A stretch of 10,828 nucleotides of DNA from JAYOFM01 sp038117225 (GTDB taxonomy: Bacteria > Pseudomonadota > Alphaproteobacteria > Rhodospirillales > Casp-alpha2). Positions 1-5,846 of the stretch are shown piece by piece. A program made the position numbers and the translations under genes. Under the pieces are notes generated by a model that was given only the letters and a program-made list of their open reading frames with translations, was not told the DNA's origin and searched no databases. Every line of letters begins with the position of its first letter. The stretch's first letter is position 1. The DNA is taken from positions 1 to 10,828 of the forward strand of contig JAYOFM010000115.1 in assembly GCA_038117225.1 (NCBI GenBank), written 5' to 3'.

Positions 1-1
1 A

Positions 2-460
2 CCGGCTGGCGTCAACAGTGGTTGTATGCGTGTTATGCCGGGTACTCATCGGGGCGACGTACTGGCCCATCAGGACCGCTATGACGAAAATAATATGCTG
101 ACCCGTGGCCAGGAAATCAGCGATACATTGAACGAGGAGGAGGCCGTGTACATGCCGCTTGAGACCGGCCAGGCTTCGATCCACAATTATCGGCTCGCCC
201 ATGCATCCGGCCCCAATACTTCAAACGACCGACGTATTGGTGTGTCCATGCATTTCATGCCGCCGGACAGCAAGCAGATCGTCGGTGATTGGGATAGTGC
301 CGCTCTTGTGCGCGGCTCGGATTCATATGGCCACTTCGAGCACACACCGATACCGGCGCATGATTTTGACGAAGCCGCCGTTGCCTTTCACGCCAAGGCA
401 TCGGAAGGGGTGCGCAAGGTGCTCTACGCTGATGCTGCAGTGAATACGGAAAAACTCTAA
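2..460 (+). CDS. Phytanoyl-CoA dioxygenase family protein, C-terminal part (5' end off the window)
   Basis: This is the C-terminal half of a PhyH-type Fe(II)/2-oxoglutarate-dependent dioxygenase. The frame is open from base 2, and the codons before the first ATG (26) read NSGCMRVMPGTHRG. This matches the family's conserved 'NGCMRVIPGSHR' strand, so the gene continues off the left edge and 26 is not a true start. The segment IHNYRLAHASGPN carries the distal iron-binding His (codon 67 of the visible part). The Arg-Arg that follows in NDRRIGVSMHF is where the family binds the 2-oxoglutarate carboxylate. The proximal HxD iron ligands lie in the missing part. The substrate cannot be told from the sequence; PhyH proteins hydroxylate a wide range of small molecules. 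The stop codon (458-460) directly abuts the stop of the convergent permease gene. Confidence 0.85.
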   Translation, partial: PAGVNSGCMRVMPGTHRGDVLAHQDRYDENNMLTRGQEISDTLNEEEAVYMPLETGQASIHNYRLAHASGPNTSNDRRIGVSMHFMPPDSKQIVGDWDSAALVRGSDSYGHFEHTPIPAHDFDEAAVAFHAKASEGVRKVLYADAAVNTEKL

Positions 461-1114
461 TCAGCGCCGCCGCGTCAGGGCACGCGGGTCCAACGCGTCC
501 TGCAGTCCGTCGCCGAGAAAGTTGAAGGCGATGACGGTAAGAAATATCAACCCTCCCGGATAAAATGCCAGCGCCGGCGCCTGCCAGATCAATTCTTGAG
601 CGCCGGTCAGCAAATTACCCCAACTCGGTAATGGCGGTTGAATGCCGAGGCCGAGGAAGCTCAGGACACTCTCCAGCAAGATGATGTTACCGACCGACAG
701 CGTCGTCGCGACAATGATTGGCGAGGCCAGATTAGGCAGAAGATGCCGCAGCATGATGCGGATCGGTCGGGCGCCTTGGGCACGTGCTGCCTTGATGAAA
801 TCTCGTTCGCGGAGGCTGAGCGTGGCGCCGCGCACCAGCCGCGCGACGGTGGTCCAACCAACCAAGGCGACGATGGCGATGATGCGATAGAGGCTGATTT
901 GTTCGGAGTCGGTAACGGCGCTGGGAAGGCCGAGCTTTTCCAAATCGATCGCGGCCAGGACGATCAGTAACGGCAGTAGTGGCAACGCGATGACGCCGTC
1001 GGTAAACCGCATCATCGCCGCGTCGAAGCCGCCGCCGAGGTATCCGGCGAGCAGACCGATGGCCGAAGCCAAAATTTCGGTACTCGATTGGGGCCTGCTG
1101 CGCTCGGACGCCAC
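461..1114 (-). CDS. DppC/OppC-type ABC transporter permease, N-terminally truncated
   Basis: This is the inner-membrane permease of a peptide/nickel-type ABC importer (BPD_transp_1 fold). The EAA loop that contacts the ATPase lies at about residues 105-128, with the core DFIKAARAQGARPIRI. The C-terminal family signature is also present: LLESVLSFLGLGIQPP (147-161), PSWGNLL, and FNFLGDGLQDALDPR near the end. Hydrophobic segments fall at about 43-57, 75-90, 132-155 and 184-200. Family members are about 280-300 residues; this frame has 217. Homology seems to begin only near residue 16-18 (AIGLLAGYLGG), so the first membrane helix and periplasmic region are missing. Residues 1-15 are simply the antisense of the neighbouring aminotransferase gene. 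The gene is therefore broken here, by real deletion or by misassembly, and is unlikely to make a working permease as written. No partner permease, ATPase or binding protein is visible, so the substrate is unknown. Confidence 0.8.
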   Translation of the reverse strand: MASERSRPQSSTEILASAIGLLAGYLGGGFDAAMMRFTDGVIALPLLPLLIVLAAIDLEKLGLPSAVTDSEQISLYRIIAIVALVGWTTVARLVRGATLSLRERDFIKAARAQGARPIRIMLRHLLPNLASPIIVATTLSVGNIILLESVLSFLGLGIQPPLPSWGNLLTGAQELIWQAPALAFYPGGLIFLTVIAFNFLGDGLQDALDPRALTRRR

Positions 1115-1901
1115 TTACGACGTGGTGCATGTGTGGCAAGGACGGTTCTTTCGCCTTGATAATCATATTGATCGATTTCTCGCCTCCATCGACAAATTGC
1201 GGATGCGACTGCCAGTTGGGCGGGAGCGCCTCGTTGAGATTCTACGCCAATGCGTAATTCGCGCCGACCTGGATGATGCCTATGTCGAAATGGTACTGAC
1301 CCGCGGGGTCTCACCGACTTTCTCGCGCGATCCTCGCGATGCCGTGAATACCTTTTTCACCTTTGCCATTCCCTTTGGTTCGATTGCGAACGCCGAACAG
1401 CGCCAGCGCGGCCTCGATATTCACATCGCCTCAATTCCACGAATTGGCCCGGCTTCCGTCGATCCGACGGTGAAGAACTATCATTGGCTCGATCTGGTCG
1501 CCGGCCTGTTCGAAGCCTACGACGCGGAGCGTGAAAACGTTGTCATGCTAGACGCCGCCGGAAACATCTCCGAAGGACCGGGGTTCAACCTTTTCGCGGT
1601 CAAGAATGGAGTGGCGCTGACACCAGCGGCGGGCGTATTGGAAGGCATCACCCGCCGAACGGCGATGGAGCTCTGTGCCGAGCTCGGTATCGCCAGCGAG
1701 GCCGGCACTCTCACGATTGAAAGACTACGTGGGTCGGACGAGGTGTTTATCACCTCTACCGCCGGCGGCATCCTGCCGGTTACGCGCTTGGATGGCCTGC
1801 CCGTGGGCATTGGTCGGGTCGGCCCGGTCACCGAACGGATCACGAAGCTTTATTGGGAAAAGCATACTGACCCCGCCTGGACAACGATAGTCGCCGAATA
1901 A
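1059..1901 (+). CDS. Class IV aminotransferase (D-amino acid / branched-chain aminotransferase-like), N-terminus missing
   Basis: This is a fold-type IV PLP aminotransferase of the BCAT / D-alanine transaminase / ADC lyase superfamily, presumably cytosolic. Numbered from the ATG at 1059, it shows AEAKISVLDWGLLRSDATYD (2-21), RLDNHIDRF (32-40), the likely PLP Lys139 in TVKNYHWLDL, the conserved Glu172 in NISEGPGFN, GVLEGITRR (192-200) and the phosphate-binding STAGGILPV (233-241). The amino donor cannot be assigned. Homologues have about 15 more residues (a 'WINGxxVP' type strand) before AEAKIS. Upstream of 1059 the frame stays open to an ATG at 990, but those bases code for the permease on the other strand and give a Pro-rich sequence without family resemblance. 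I therefore chose 1059. The start lacks a convincing ribosome binding site, which fits loss of the true 5' end. A class III aminotransferase follows after 101 bases. Confidence 0.8.
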   Translation: MAEAKISVLDWGLLRSDATYDVVHVWQGRFFRLDNHIDRFLASIDKLRMRLPVGRERLVEILRQCVIRADLDDAYVEMVLTRGVSPTFSRDPRDAVNTFFTFAIPFGSIANAEQRQRGLDIHIASIPRIGPASVDPTVKNYHWLDLVAGLFEAYDAERENVVMLDAAGNISEGPGFNLFAVKNGVALTPAAGVLEGITRRTAMELCAELGIASEAGTLTIERLRGSDEVFITSTAGGILPVTRLDGLPVGIGRVGPVTERITKLYWEKHTDPAWTTIVAE

Positions 1902-1956
1902 GCGAGCAGGGCCGCAAAGGTTTCACTAGACAATGAACCTCGGCGCATGTTGATTC

Positions 1957-1969
1957 GAGCCACCGGCTC
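1957..1969. repeat. Small inverted repeat upstream of the omega-aminotransferase
   Basis: GAGCC, a 3-base loop (ACC), then GGCTC form a perfect 5-bp stem 33 bases before the class III aminotransferase start. There is no T-run after it, so it is not a typical rho-independent terminator. It could be a leader hairpin or chance. Confidence 0.2.
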
Positions 1970-1991
1970 AATGCCGCCACCACCCCCGTCT

Positions 1992-1995
1992 GGAG
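1992..1995 (+). promoter_or_regulatory. Ribosome binding site of the omega-aminotransferase
   Basis: GGAG lies 7 bases before the ATG at 2003 and supports that start for the class III aminotransferase. Confidence 0.7.
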
Positions 1996-2002
1996 ACTCA
2001 CA

Positions 2003-3391
2003 ATGAATACCCTCGGCAACTCAGCCGCCTCACGCGATATCGCCTATCATCTTCATGGATACACGGACCTGAAGGCGCACGAGGAACGCGGCCCGATGAT
2101 TATTACCGAGGGCAAGGGCGTGCACGTCTTCGATGACAGCGGCAAGAGCTACATTGATGGTTTAGCCGGTCTATGGTGCACGTCACTGGGCTATGGCGAA
2201 GAACGCTTGGTCACCGTCGCCGCAGACGCCATGCGTAAGCTGGGCTATTTCCACAGCTTCAACCACAAGGTGCCGGAAGTCACCATCGAGTTGGCCGCCA
2301 AGCTGATCGAGATCGCCCCGGTTCCCATGTCGAAGGTCCTGTTCGCCAATTCCGGGTCGGAGGCGACCGATCTGGCAGTCAAGATCATCTGGTACTACCA
2401 CAACGCTATCGGCAAGCCAGATAAGAAGAAAATCATCTCCCGCATCAAAGGCTATCACGGCGTCACCGTCGCATCGGCCAGCCTGACCGGTTTGCCGCAT
2501 CTCCATAAAGACTTCGATCTACCGATCGACCGCATTTTGCATACCGATTGCCCACATCACTACCGCTTCGCCGAGGATGGTGAAAGCGAGGAGGATTTCG
2601 CGACCCGCTGCGCCGAAAACCTGGAAAAGATGATTCTCGATGAAGGACCGGAAACAATCGCGGCGATGTTCTGTGAACCGGTCATGGGGGCCGGCGGCGT
2701 GCTCATTCCGCCGCCGACCTATTATGAGAAAATTCAGGCCGTGTTGAAAAAGTACGATGTCTTGCTGCTCGCCGACGAGGTTATTAATGGCTTTGGACGG
2801 ACCGGCAACATGTGGGGTTCGACAACAATGGGCATGAAGCCGGACATGCTGACCTGCGCCAAGCAGTTGTCCTCCGCGTACATCCCCATTTCGGCGTTGA
2901 TGATTAACGAAAAAATCTATCGCGCCATGGTCGATCAATCCGAGAAGCTCGGCATCTTCGGCCACGGCGGCACCTATGCGGGGCACCCCGTGGCAGCGGC
3001 CGTGGCGCTTGAAACGCTGACCATTTATGAAGAACGCGATATTGTCAGCCTGGTTCGTGCCTTGTCGCCGCGCCTTCAAGACGGTTTACGACGCCTCGGC
3101 GAACATCCGCTGGTCGGCGAAGCGCGCGGTGTCGGCCTCGTTGGCGCGCTTGAACTGGTCAAGGACAAAGCAAGCCACGAAGCTTTCGACGCCAAGCAAA
3201 AAGTCGGGGCCTACATGCAAGGCCGATGTGAAGAGAATGGCCTCATTATTCGCGCCATCGGCGATAATGTTGCGTTCTGTCCGCCGCTGGTGATCAGCGG
3301 AGGGGAAATCGACGAAATGATGAAAATCGCCGCCCGCTCGCTCGACGAAACTTGGGAATGGGTCGAGAAAGAGGGCTTGCGCGCGGCCTGA
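2003..3391 (+). CDS. Class III omega-aminotransferase (aspartate aminotransferase family, probably pyruvate-coupled)
   Basis: This is a fold-type I PLP enzyme of aminotransferase class III that moves the terminal amino group of an amine or omega-amino acid to a keto acid, usually pyruvate. At 462 residues it is full length for the family. Key sites seen are LAGLWC (54-59), typical of omega-transaminases; the PLP phosphate loop NSGSEA (116-121); GYHG with Tyr151, which stacks on PLP; LADEVINGFGRTG with Asp258, which pairs with the PLP ring nitrogen; the PLP Lys287 in TCAKQLSSAY; Thr324 in GGTYAGHP, a phosphate contact from the second subunit; and IIRAIGD with Arg417, which matches the flipping Arg of Chromobacterium-type omega-transaminases. 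A good ribosome site fixes the start. The amine substrate (for example putrescine, beta-alanine or a related compound) cannot be settled from sequence. It reads in the same direction as the class IV aminotransferase before it. Confidence 0.92.
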   Translation: MNTLGNSAASRDIAYHLHGYTDLKAHEERGPMIITEGKGVHVFDDSGKSYIDGLAGLWCTSLGYGEERLVTVAADAMRKLGYFHSFNHKVPEVTIELAAKLIEIAPVPMSKVLFANSGSEATDLAVKIIWYYHNAIGKPDKKKIISRIKGYHGVTVASASLTGLPHLHKDFDLPIDRILHTDCPHHYRFAEDGESEEDFATRCAENLEKMILDEGPETIAAMFCEPVMGAGGVLIPPPTYYEKIQAVLKKYDVLLLADEVINGFGRTGNMWGSTTMGMKPDMLTCAKQLSSAYIPISALMINEKIYRAMVDQSEKLGIFGHGGTYAGHPVAAAVALETLTIYEERDIVSLVRALSPRLQDGLRRLGEHPLVGEARGVGLVGALELVKDKASHEAFDAKQKVGAYMQGRCEENGLIIRAIGDNVAFCPPLVISGGEIDEMMKIAARSLDETWEWVEKEGLRAA

Positions 3392-3403
3392 ACAATAACT
3401 CGA

Positions 3404-3433
3404 TTGGACAGATGCCGACCGAATGCCTATCTT
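3404..3433 (+). promoter_or_regulatory. Possible sigma70-type promoter for the PadR-like gene
   Basis: TTGGAC (3404-3409) and TATCTT (3428-3433) are 18 bases apart in the intergenic space before the GTG start at 3471. Both boxes match consensus only in part, so this is a weak candidate. Confidence 0.22.
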
Positions 3434-3458
3434 TATAGACTAGCGATTCCCCGATAGG
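3426..3458. repeat. Inverted repeat in front of the PadR-like gene
   Basis: CCTATC (3426-3431) and GATAGG (3453-3458) form a perfect 6-bp inverted repeat with a 21-base spacer. The left arm overlaps the candidate -10 box and the right arm overlaps the ribosome binding site. A second short palindrome, CTAT-CTTT-ATAG, lies at 3427-3438. It could be an operator for autoregulation or a stem that hides the ribosome site, but chance is also possible. Confidence 0.25.
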
Positions 3459-3461
3459 GAG
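3456..3461 (+). promoter_or_regulatory. Ribosome binding site that decides the GTG start at 3471
   Basis: AGGGAG lies 9 bases before GTG 3471. There is no in-frame ATG close by with comparable support, so GTG is the likely start codon. Confidence 0.65.
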
Positions 3462-3470
3462 ACGACCGAC

Positions 3471-4016
3471 GTGTTTGCCGACAATACCCTGACGCCAAAG
3501 GAAGCGACGCGGCTCTGCGCGCTGGGGACACTCGCCCTCGAAGAAGCTCAGGCGGAGGCGATGACTTATGCCGCGTTGGCGGAATCGGTACGACACTTTA
3601 CCGGCCACGTCATGGGGCCGTCGCTGGATGTCAGGGCCCCCGCACTCGCGCGTTCGACGTCCGCGGGGTTAGCCAGTTCGTCAGCCGACAACGGCGAGGA
3701 AATTTTGCGGATTACGGATGCCGGTCGCGTGGAATTCATCGCGCTGATGACCGCCGACCTCCGGTCGTCGGGCGCGGAAATCAATAAATTGATCATCGCG
3801 CTGAAGTTCCGCTTTCTCCATTTGCTAGATTCGAACGCACGCCGCGAACAAGCCGACGTTCTCACCAATGCCACGGACCGTGAACTGGCGCGACTTGATG
3901 GGTTGCGTCGCCATCATGCCGGAGACGAAGGTTACCTCGCCGCTTGGTTGGACCACGAGGTCGACGCACTGGAAAGCCGGCTTAGCTGGCTTGAAAATCT
4001 GGCAGCCGAATTCTAA
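3471..4016 (+). CDS. PadR-like transcriptional regulator or related conserved protein
   Basis: A 181-residue protein without signal peptide or membrane segment. Residues about 8-86 look like a winged helix: LTPKEATRLCALGTLALE, then a YAALAESVRHFT recognition-helix-like stretch, and ending in LRITDAGRVEF (79-89), which resembles the PadR wing 'YRLTDAGR'. Residues about 94-178 are mostly helical and charged (KLIIALKFRFLHLL, YLAAWLDHEVDALESRLSWL), like the C-terminal dimerisation domain of PadR proteins. The length also fits PadR proteins with this domain. The assignment rests on pattern resemblance only. It is the last + strand gene here and ends 50 bases from the convergent Hpt gene. It could control the omega-aminotransferase just upstream, but this is only inferred from position. 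Confidence 0.5.
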   Translation: MFADNTLTPKEATRLCALGTLALEEAQAEAMTYAALAESVRHFTGHVMGPSLDVRAPALARSTSAGLASSSADNGEEILRITDAGRVEFIALMTADLRSSGAEINKLIIALKFRFLHLLDSNARREQADVLTNATDRELARLDGLRRHHAGDEGYLAAWLDHEVDALESRLSWLENLAAEF

Positions 4017-4066
4017 GCGCGATTACGCACTTGCCCCCAACAATTTGATTGCGGTCAATCAGCCAC

Positions 4067-4552
4067 TTAGGCGAGAAGTTTGTCGCAAACTTTCTGGATG
4101 CCCATCAAAACGGCTTTGCCCTGGTTGCCACCATCGCCGTTCATGCGGTTCTGAATAACTAGTTTCATCGCATCGATGTGGATCTTGACCGCTTCGATTT
4201 CGGGTTTGCCGGGGTCTTTGTCGAGTTTCTCGATTAGTCGGCAAAGTTCGTTACCGATGGCAGTCATCAGGTCATAGCCGAAGCTGTCGCCTTGTCCCTT
4301 GATGTCGTGGGATATCTGGAAAACCGCATCCAGATTGGCATTCTGATCGCCCTCGCCCTTCGCCAGAATATCATAGGCCGCTTGAATTTTCTTAAGGTCT
4401 TCCTGCACCCATTCCAGATAATTGTCGGTCATCGAAGCGATAACCTTTTCCGCGCGATCCAATGCCTCCATGTCAACGGCACCGGGCCCACCGGTCGAAA
4501 CCTTGGATTTCAAAGTATTCGGCGGGTTAATGATCTCTAATTTGTCCGCCAT
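4067..4552 (-). CDS. Stand-alone Hpt (histidine phosphotransfer) domain protein
   Basis: A 161-residue soluble protein with a single Hpt domain. The motif HDIKGQGDSFG (82-92) fits the Hpt pattern HxxKGxxxxxG, and His82 is the expected phosphorylated residue. It is followed by a helix with NELCRLIEKL (101-110) and a C-terminal helix, as in four-helix Hpt bundles. The first 40 residues form a polar, probably disordered lead. There is no kinase, ATP-binding or receiver domain, so it should pass phosphoryl groups between receivers rather than start the signal. The ATG at 4552 is preceded by GGGAG at 4563-4567. The response regulator gene lies 112 bases upstream on the same strand and is the natural partner. 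I see no T-rich hairpin between the two genes, so co-transcription is plausible. Confidence 0.82.
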   Translation of the reverse strand: MADKLEIINPPNTLKSKVSTGGPGAVDMEALDRAEKVIASMTDNYLEWVQEDLKKIQAAYDILAKGEGDQNANLDAVFQISHDIKGQGDSFGYDLMTAIGNELCRLIEKLDKDPGKPEIEAVKIHIDAMKLVIQNRMNGDGGNQGKAVLMGIQKVCDKLLA

Positions 4553-4664
4553 GGAATGGCCACTCCCGAATCCTTCCGCCAGCGCGGCGGCGCGTCACTG
4601 CCCGTCTGAGGCGCAAAGAACATAACAAATTGCCGCCCCGGGGCCAACCATACGCGGATTGTCA

Positions 4665-5204
4665 CTAATCAAACAGCGCATCGACGGCTGCTTGTCCGTC
4701 ACTGACCTGCTCGTCCGCACCGATGCGGCGTTCGGCTCCGTTGTAATTCGGGTTATCTCGACGCCTCCGATCGGGGCCGAAATAGCGACCGATACGAATA
4801 AACTGTCGCGGATGGGAGATGATCGACTTAATACGCGCGAACAGCTTCTTGGCCGACACCGGCTTGGCAAGAAACTCGTTGATACCGGTATCACGCGCCT
4901 CGACGACTCGGTTCATTTCCGTATGGCCGGTCAGCATGATGATCGGCACAAAGGGATTGGGGCTGTCTTCCCCCGTTCGGACCATGCGCGTGAAATCGAG
5001 TCCATCAAGCGGCTCCATGTTCCAATCGCAAATGATGATGTCAGCAGGAAAATGGCGCAATTCCTTGAACGCGCCAGCGCCGTCATCGGCCTCCACGACG
5101 TTTCGCACACCGAAAGAATGCAGAATCGTTTTGACGAGCGCGCGCATATGCTTGTTGTCATCGACAACAATGAAATTCAAGCGCTCGATATTGTATTCAA
5201 CCAT
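4665..5204 (-). CDS. CheY-like single-domain response regulator with arginine-rich C-terminal tail
   Basis: The protein has 179 residues. The receiver domain covers about residues 8-130, with the acidic pair Asp15-Asp16 (IVVDDNKHM), the phosphoacceptor Asp60 (IIICDWNMEPLDG), Thr92 (IIMLTGHTE) and Lys114 (FLAKPV), so all switch residues are present. There is no DNA-binding or enzyme output domain. A tail of about 45 residues instead carries YFGPDRRRRDNPNYNGAERR, with two Arg-rich GPDRRRR and GAERR elements, and ends in an acidic stretch. The protein probably acts by protein contact or as a relay step with the Hpt protein encoded directly downstream. The start at 5204 is favoured because MVEYNIERLNFIVVDDN has the spacing usual for this subfamily. 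A GAGGG at 5207-5211 is unusually close to the ATG, and GGGATG further upstream (5215-5220) may be the actual ribosome site. Confidence 0.9.
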   Translation of the reverse strand: MVEYNIERLNFIVVDDNKHMRALVKTILHSFGVRNVVEADDGAGAFKELRHFPADIIICDWNMEPLDGLDFTRMVRTGEDSPNPFVPIIMLTGHTEMNRVVEARDTGINEFLAKPVSAKKLFARIKSIISHPRQFIRIGRYFGPDRRRRDNPNYNGAERRIGADEQVSDGQAAVDALFD

Positions 5205-5330
5205 ATCCCTCGATCATCCCGTCAGATCGGTTGACGCGCGCCGCTACCCGTCCCCAAGAGGTATTCCACGACCAAAATTTTCTGGCCGGGACAGCATAAA
5301 TTGGCATGAAGATAACGGTTTCCGCAATAC

Positions 5331-5373
5331 GTGGATGCCACAATCTTCGATAAAGTTCTTCAATTTCATCCAC
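5331..5373. repeat. Inverted repeat between DUF1489 and the response regulator
   Basis: GTGGATG (5331-5337) and CATCCAC (5367-5373) form a perfect 7-bp inverted repeat with a 29-base AT-rich spacer, starting 6 bases after the DUF1489 stop. The long loop and the lack of a T-run argue against a standard terminator. It may still mark the end of the liu operon transcript or be a regulator site for the downstream receiver gene. The rest of the 175-base gap (5205-5379) shows no gene that I can support. Confidence 0.22.
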
Positions 5374-5379
5374 TTATAA

Positions 5380-5846
5380 TCACAATAGGCCTAATTCTCG
5401 TAGCTCGTTTTCCATCTCAGGTGGAAGATTAGCCGATTCCCATCCTGGCGGCGNNNNNNNNNNNNNNNNNNNNNNNNNNNNNNNNNNNNNNNNNNNNNNN
5501 NNNNNNNNNNNNNNNNNNNNNNTCCCTGAAAGGCGCGAAAACGGCGCGGATAGGTCAGAACCAGTGTGTGATCAAGCACCAGTGCGCACAGGCTTCCCCG
5601 CTCCGTGTCCTCCACCGGCCGTAACTCAAGCAAACGCTGACGCACGCGCACGACACCACGAATGACCCAGTACAGTGAACCGCCATCAAGAAGTTCGTCA
5701 GCCCGTTTCGGTCGATGCCGGGTGAGATGTTTCAGTTCCGCGACCTGGCCGGAAGCGCGGGCTTGTTTCAGCCGTCGACGTTGGGATTGTAAAAGCTGAT
5801 CGACGTCGTCAACGCCGACGCAAAGCTTGATAAGATTTAGGGTCAT
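5380..5846 (-). CDS. DUF1489 family protein, interrupted by an assembly gap
   Basis: This is a small conserved alphaproteobacterial protein of unknown function. The 108 residues before the gap contain LNLIKLCVGVDD (3-14), TRHRPKRADELLDGGSLYW (42-60) and CALVLDHTLV (87-96), and break off at FRAFQG, as expected before the family's 'WRYL' segment. After the gap, the frame that continues with 69 N reads nonsense and stops at 5391. Another frame reads PPGWESANLPPEMENELREL, then GLL and a TGA at 5380-5382, which matches the family's usual 'LPPE...ELRELGL' end. The gene therefore most likely ends at 5380, and the true gap length is 1 modulo 3 instead of 69. The ATG overlaps the HMG-CoA lyase stop (ATGA, 5843-5846) and no clear ribosome site is seen, so translation is probably coupled. 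Confidence 0.82.
5454..5522. other. Assembly gap (69 N)
   Basis: This is a run of 69 undetermined bases inside the DUF1489 gene. Reading frames on its two sides show that the stated length is not the true one. Confidence 0.99.

Noticed and set aside
990..1058. In-frame upstream start (ATG 990) that would lengthen the class IV aminotransferase by 23 residues
   Set aside because: These bases code for recognisable permease sequence on the other strand, and the extra residues are Pro-rich and do not resemble the N-terminus of the family. They are more likely a by-product of the junction.
2519..3079. 186-residue open frame antisense to the omega-aminotransferase
   Set aside because: It is antisense to a full-length enzyme with all PLP residues intact, and it shows no domain pattern and no supported start.
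4046..4061. TGATTG-CGGT-CAATCA hairpin between the convergent PadR-like and Hpt genes, as a two-way terminator
   Set aside because: The stem has only 6 bp, is poor in GC and has no T-run on either side. It is too weak to call a terminator.
5231..5236. TTGACG as a -35 box on the + strand
   Set aside because: There is no fitting -10 box at the right distance and no + strand gene downstream for it to serve.
4659..5379. Two long + strand open frames (4659-5234 and 4819-5379) opposite the response regulator
   Set aside because: The receiver on the - strand has every conserved residue, and the + strand frames show no family pattern, so they are shadows of it.
5391..5846. DUF1489 translated straight through the N gap to a stop at 5391
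   Set aside because: The residues after the gap in that frame do not look like the family, whereas the neighbouring frame gives the expected family ending and a stop at 5380.
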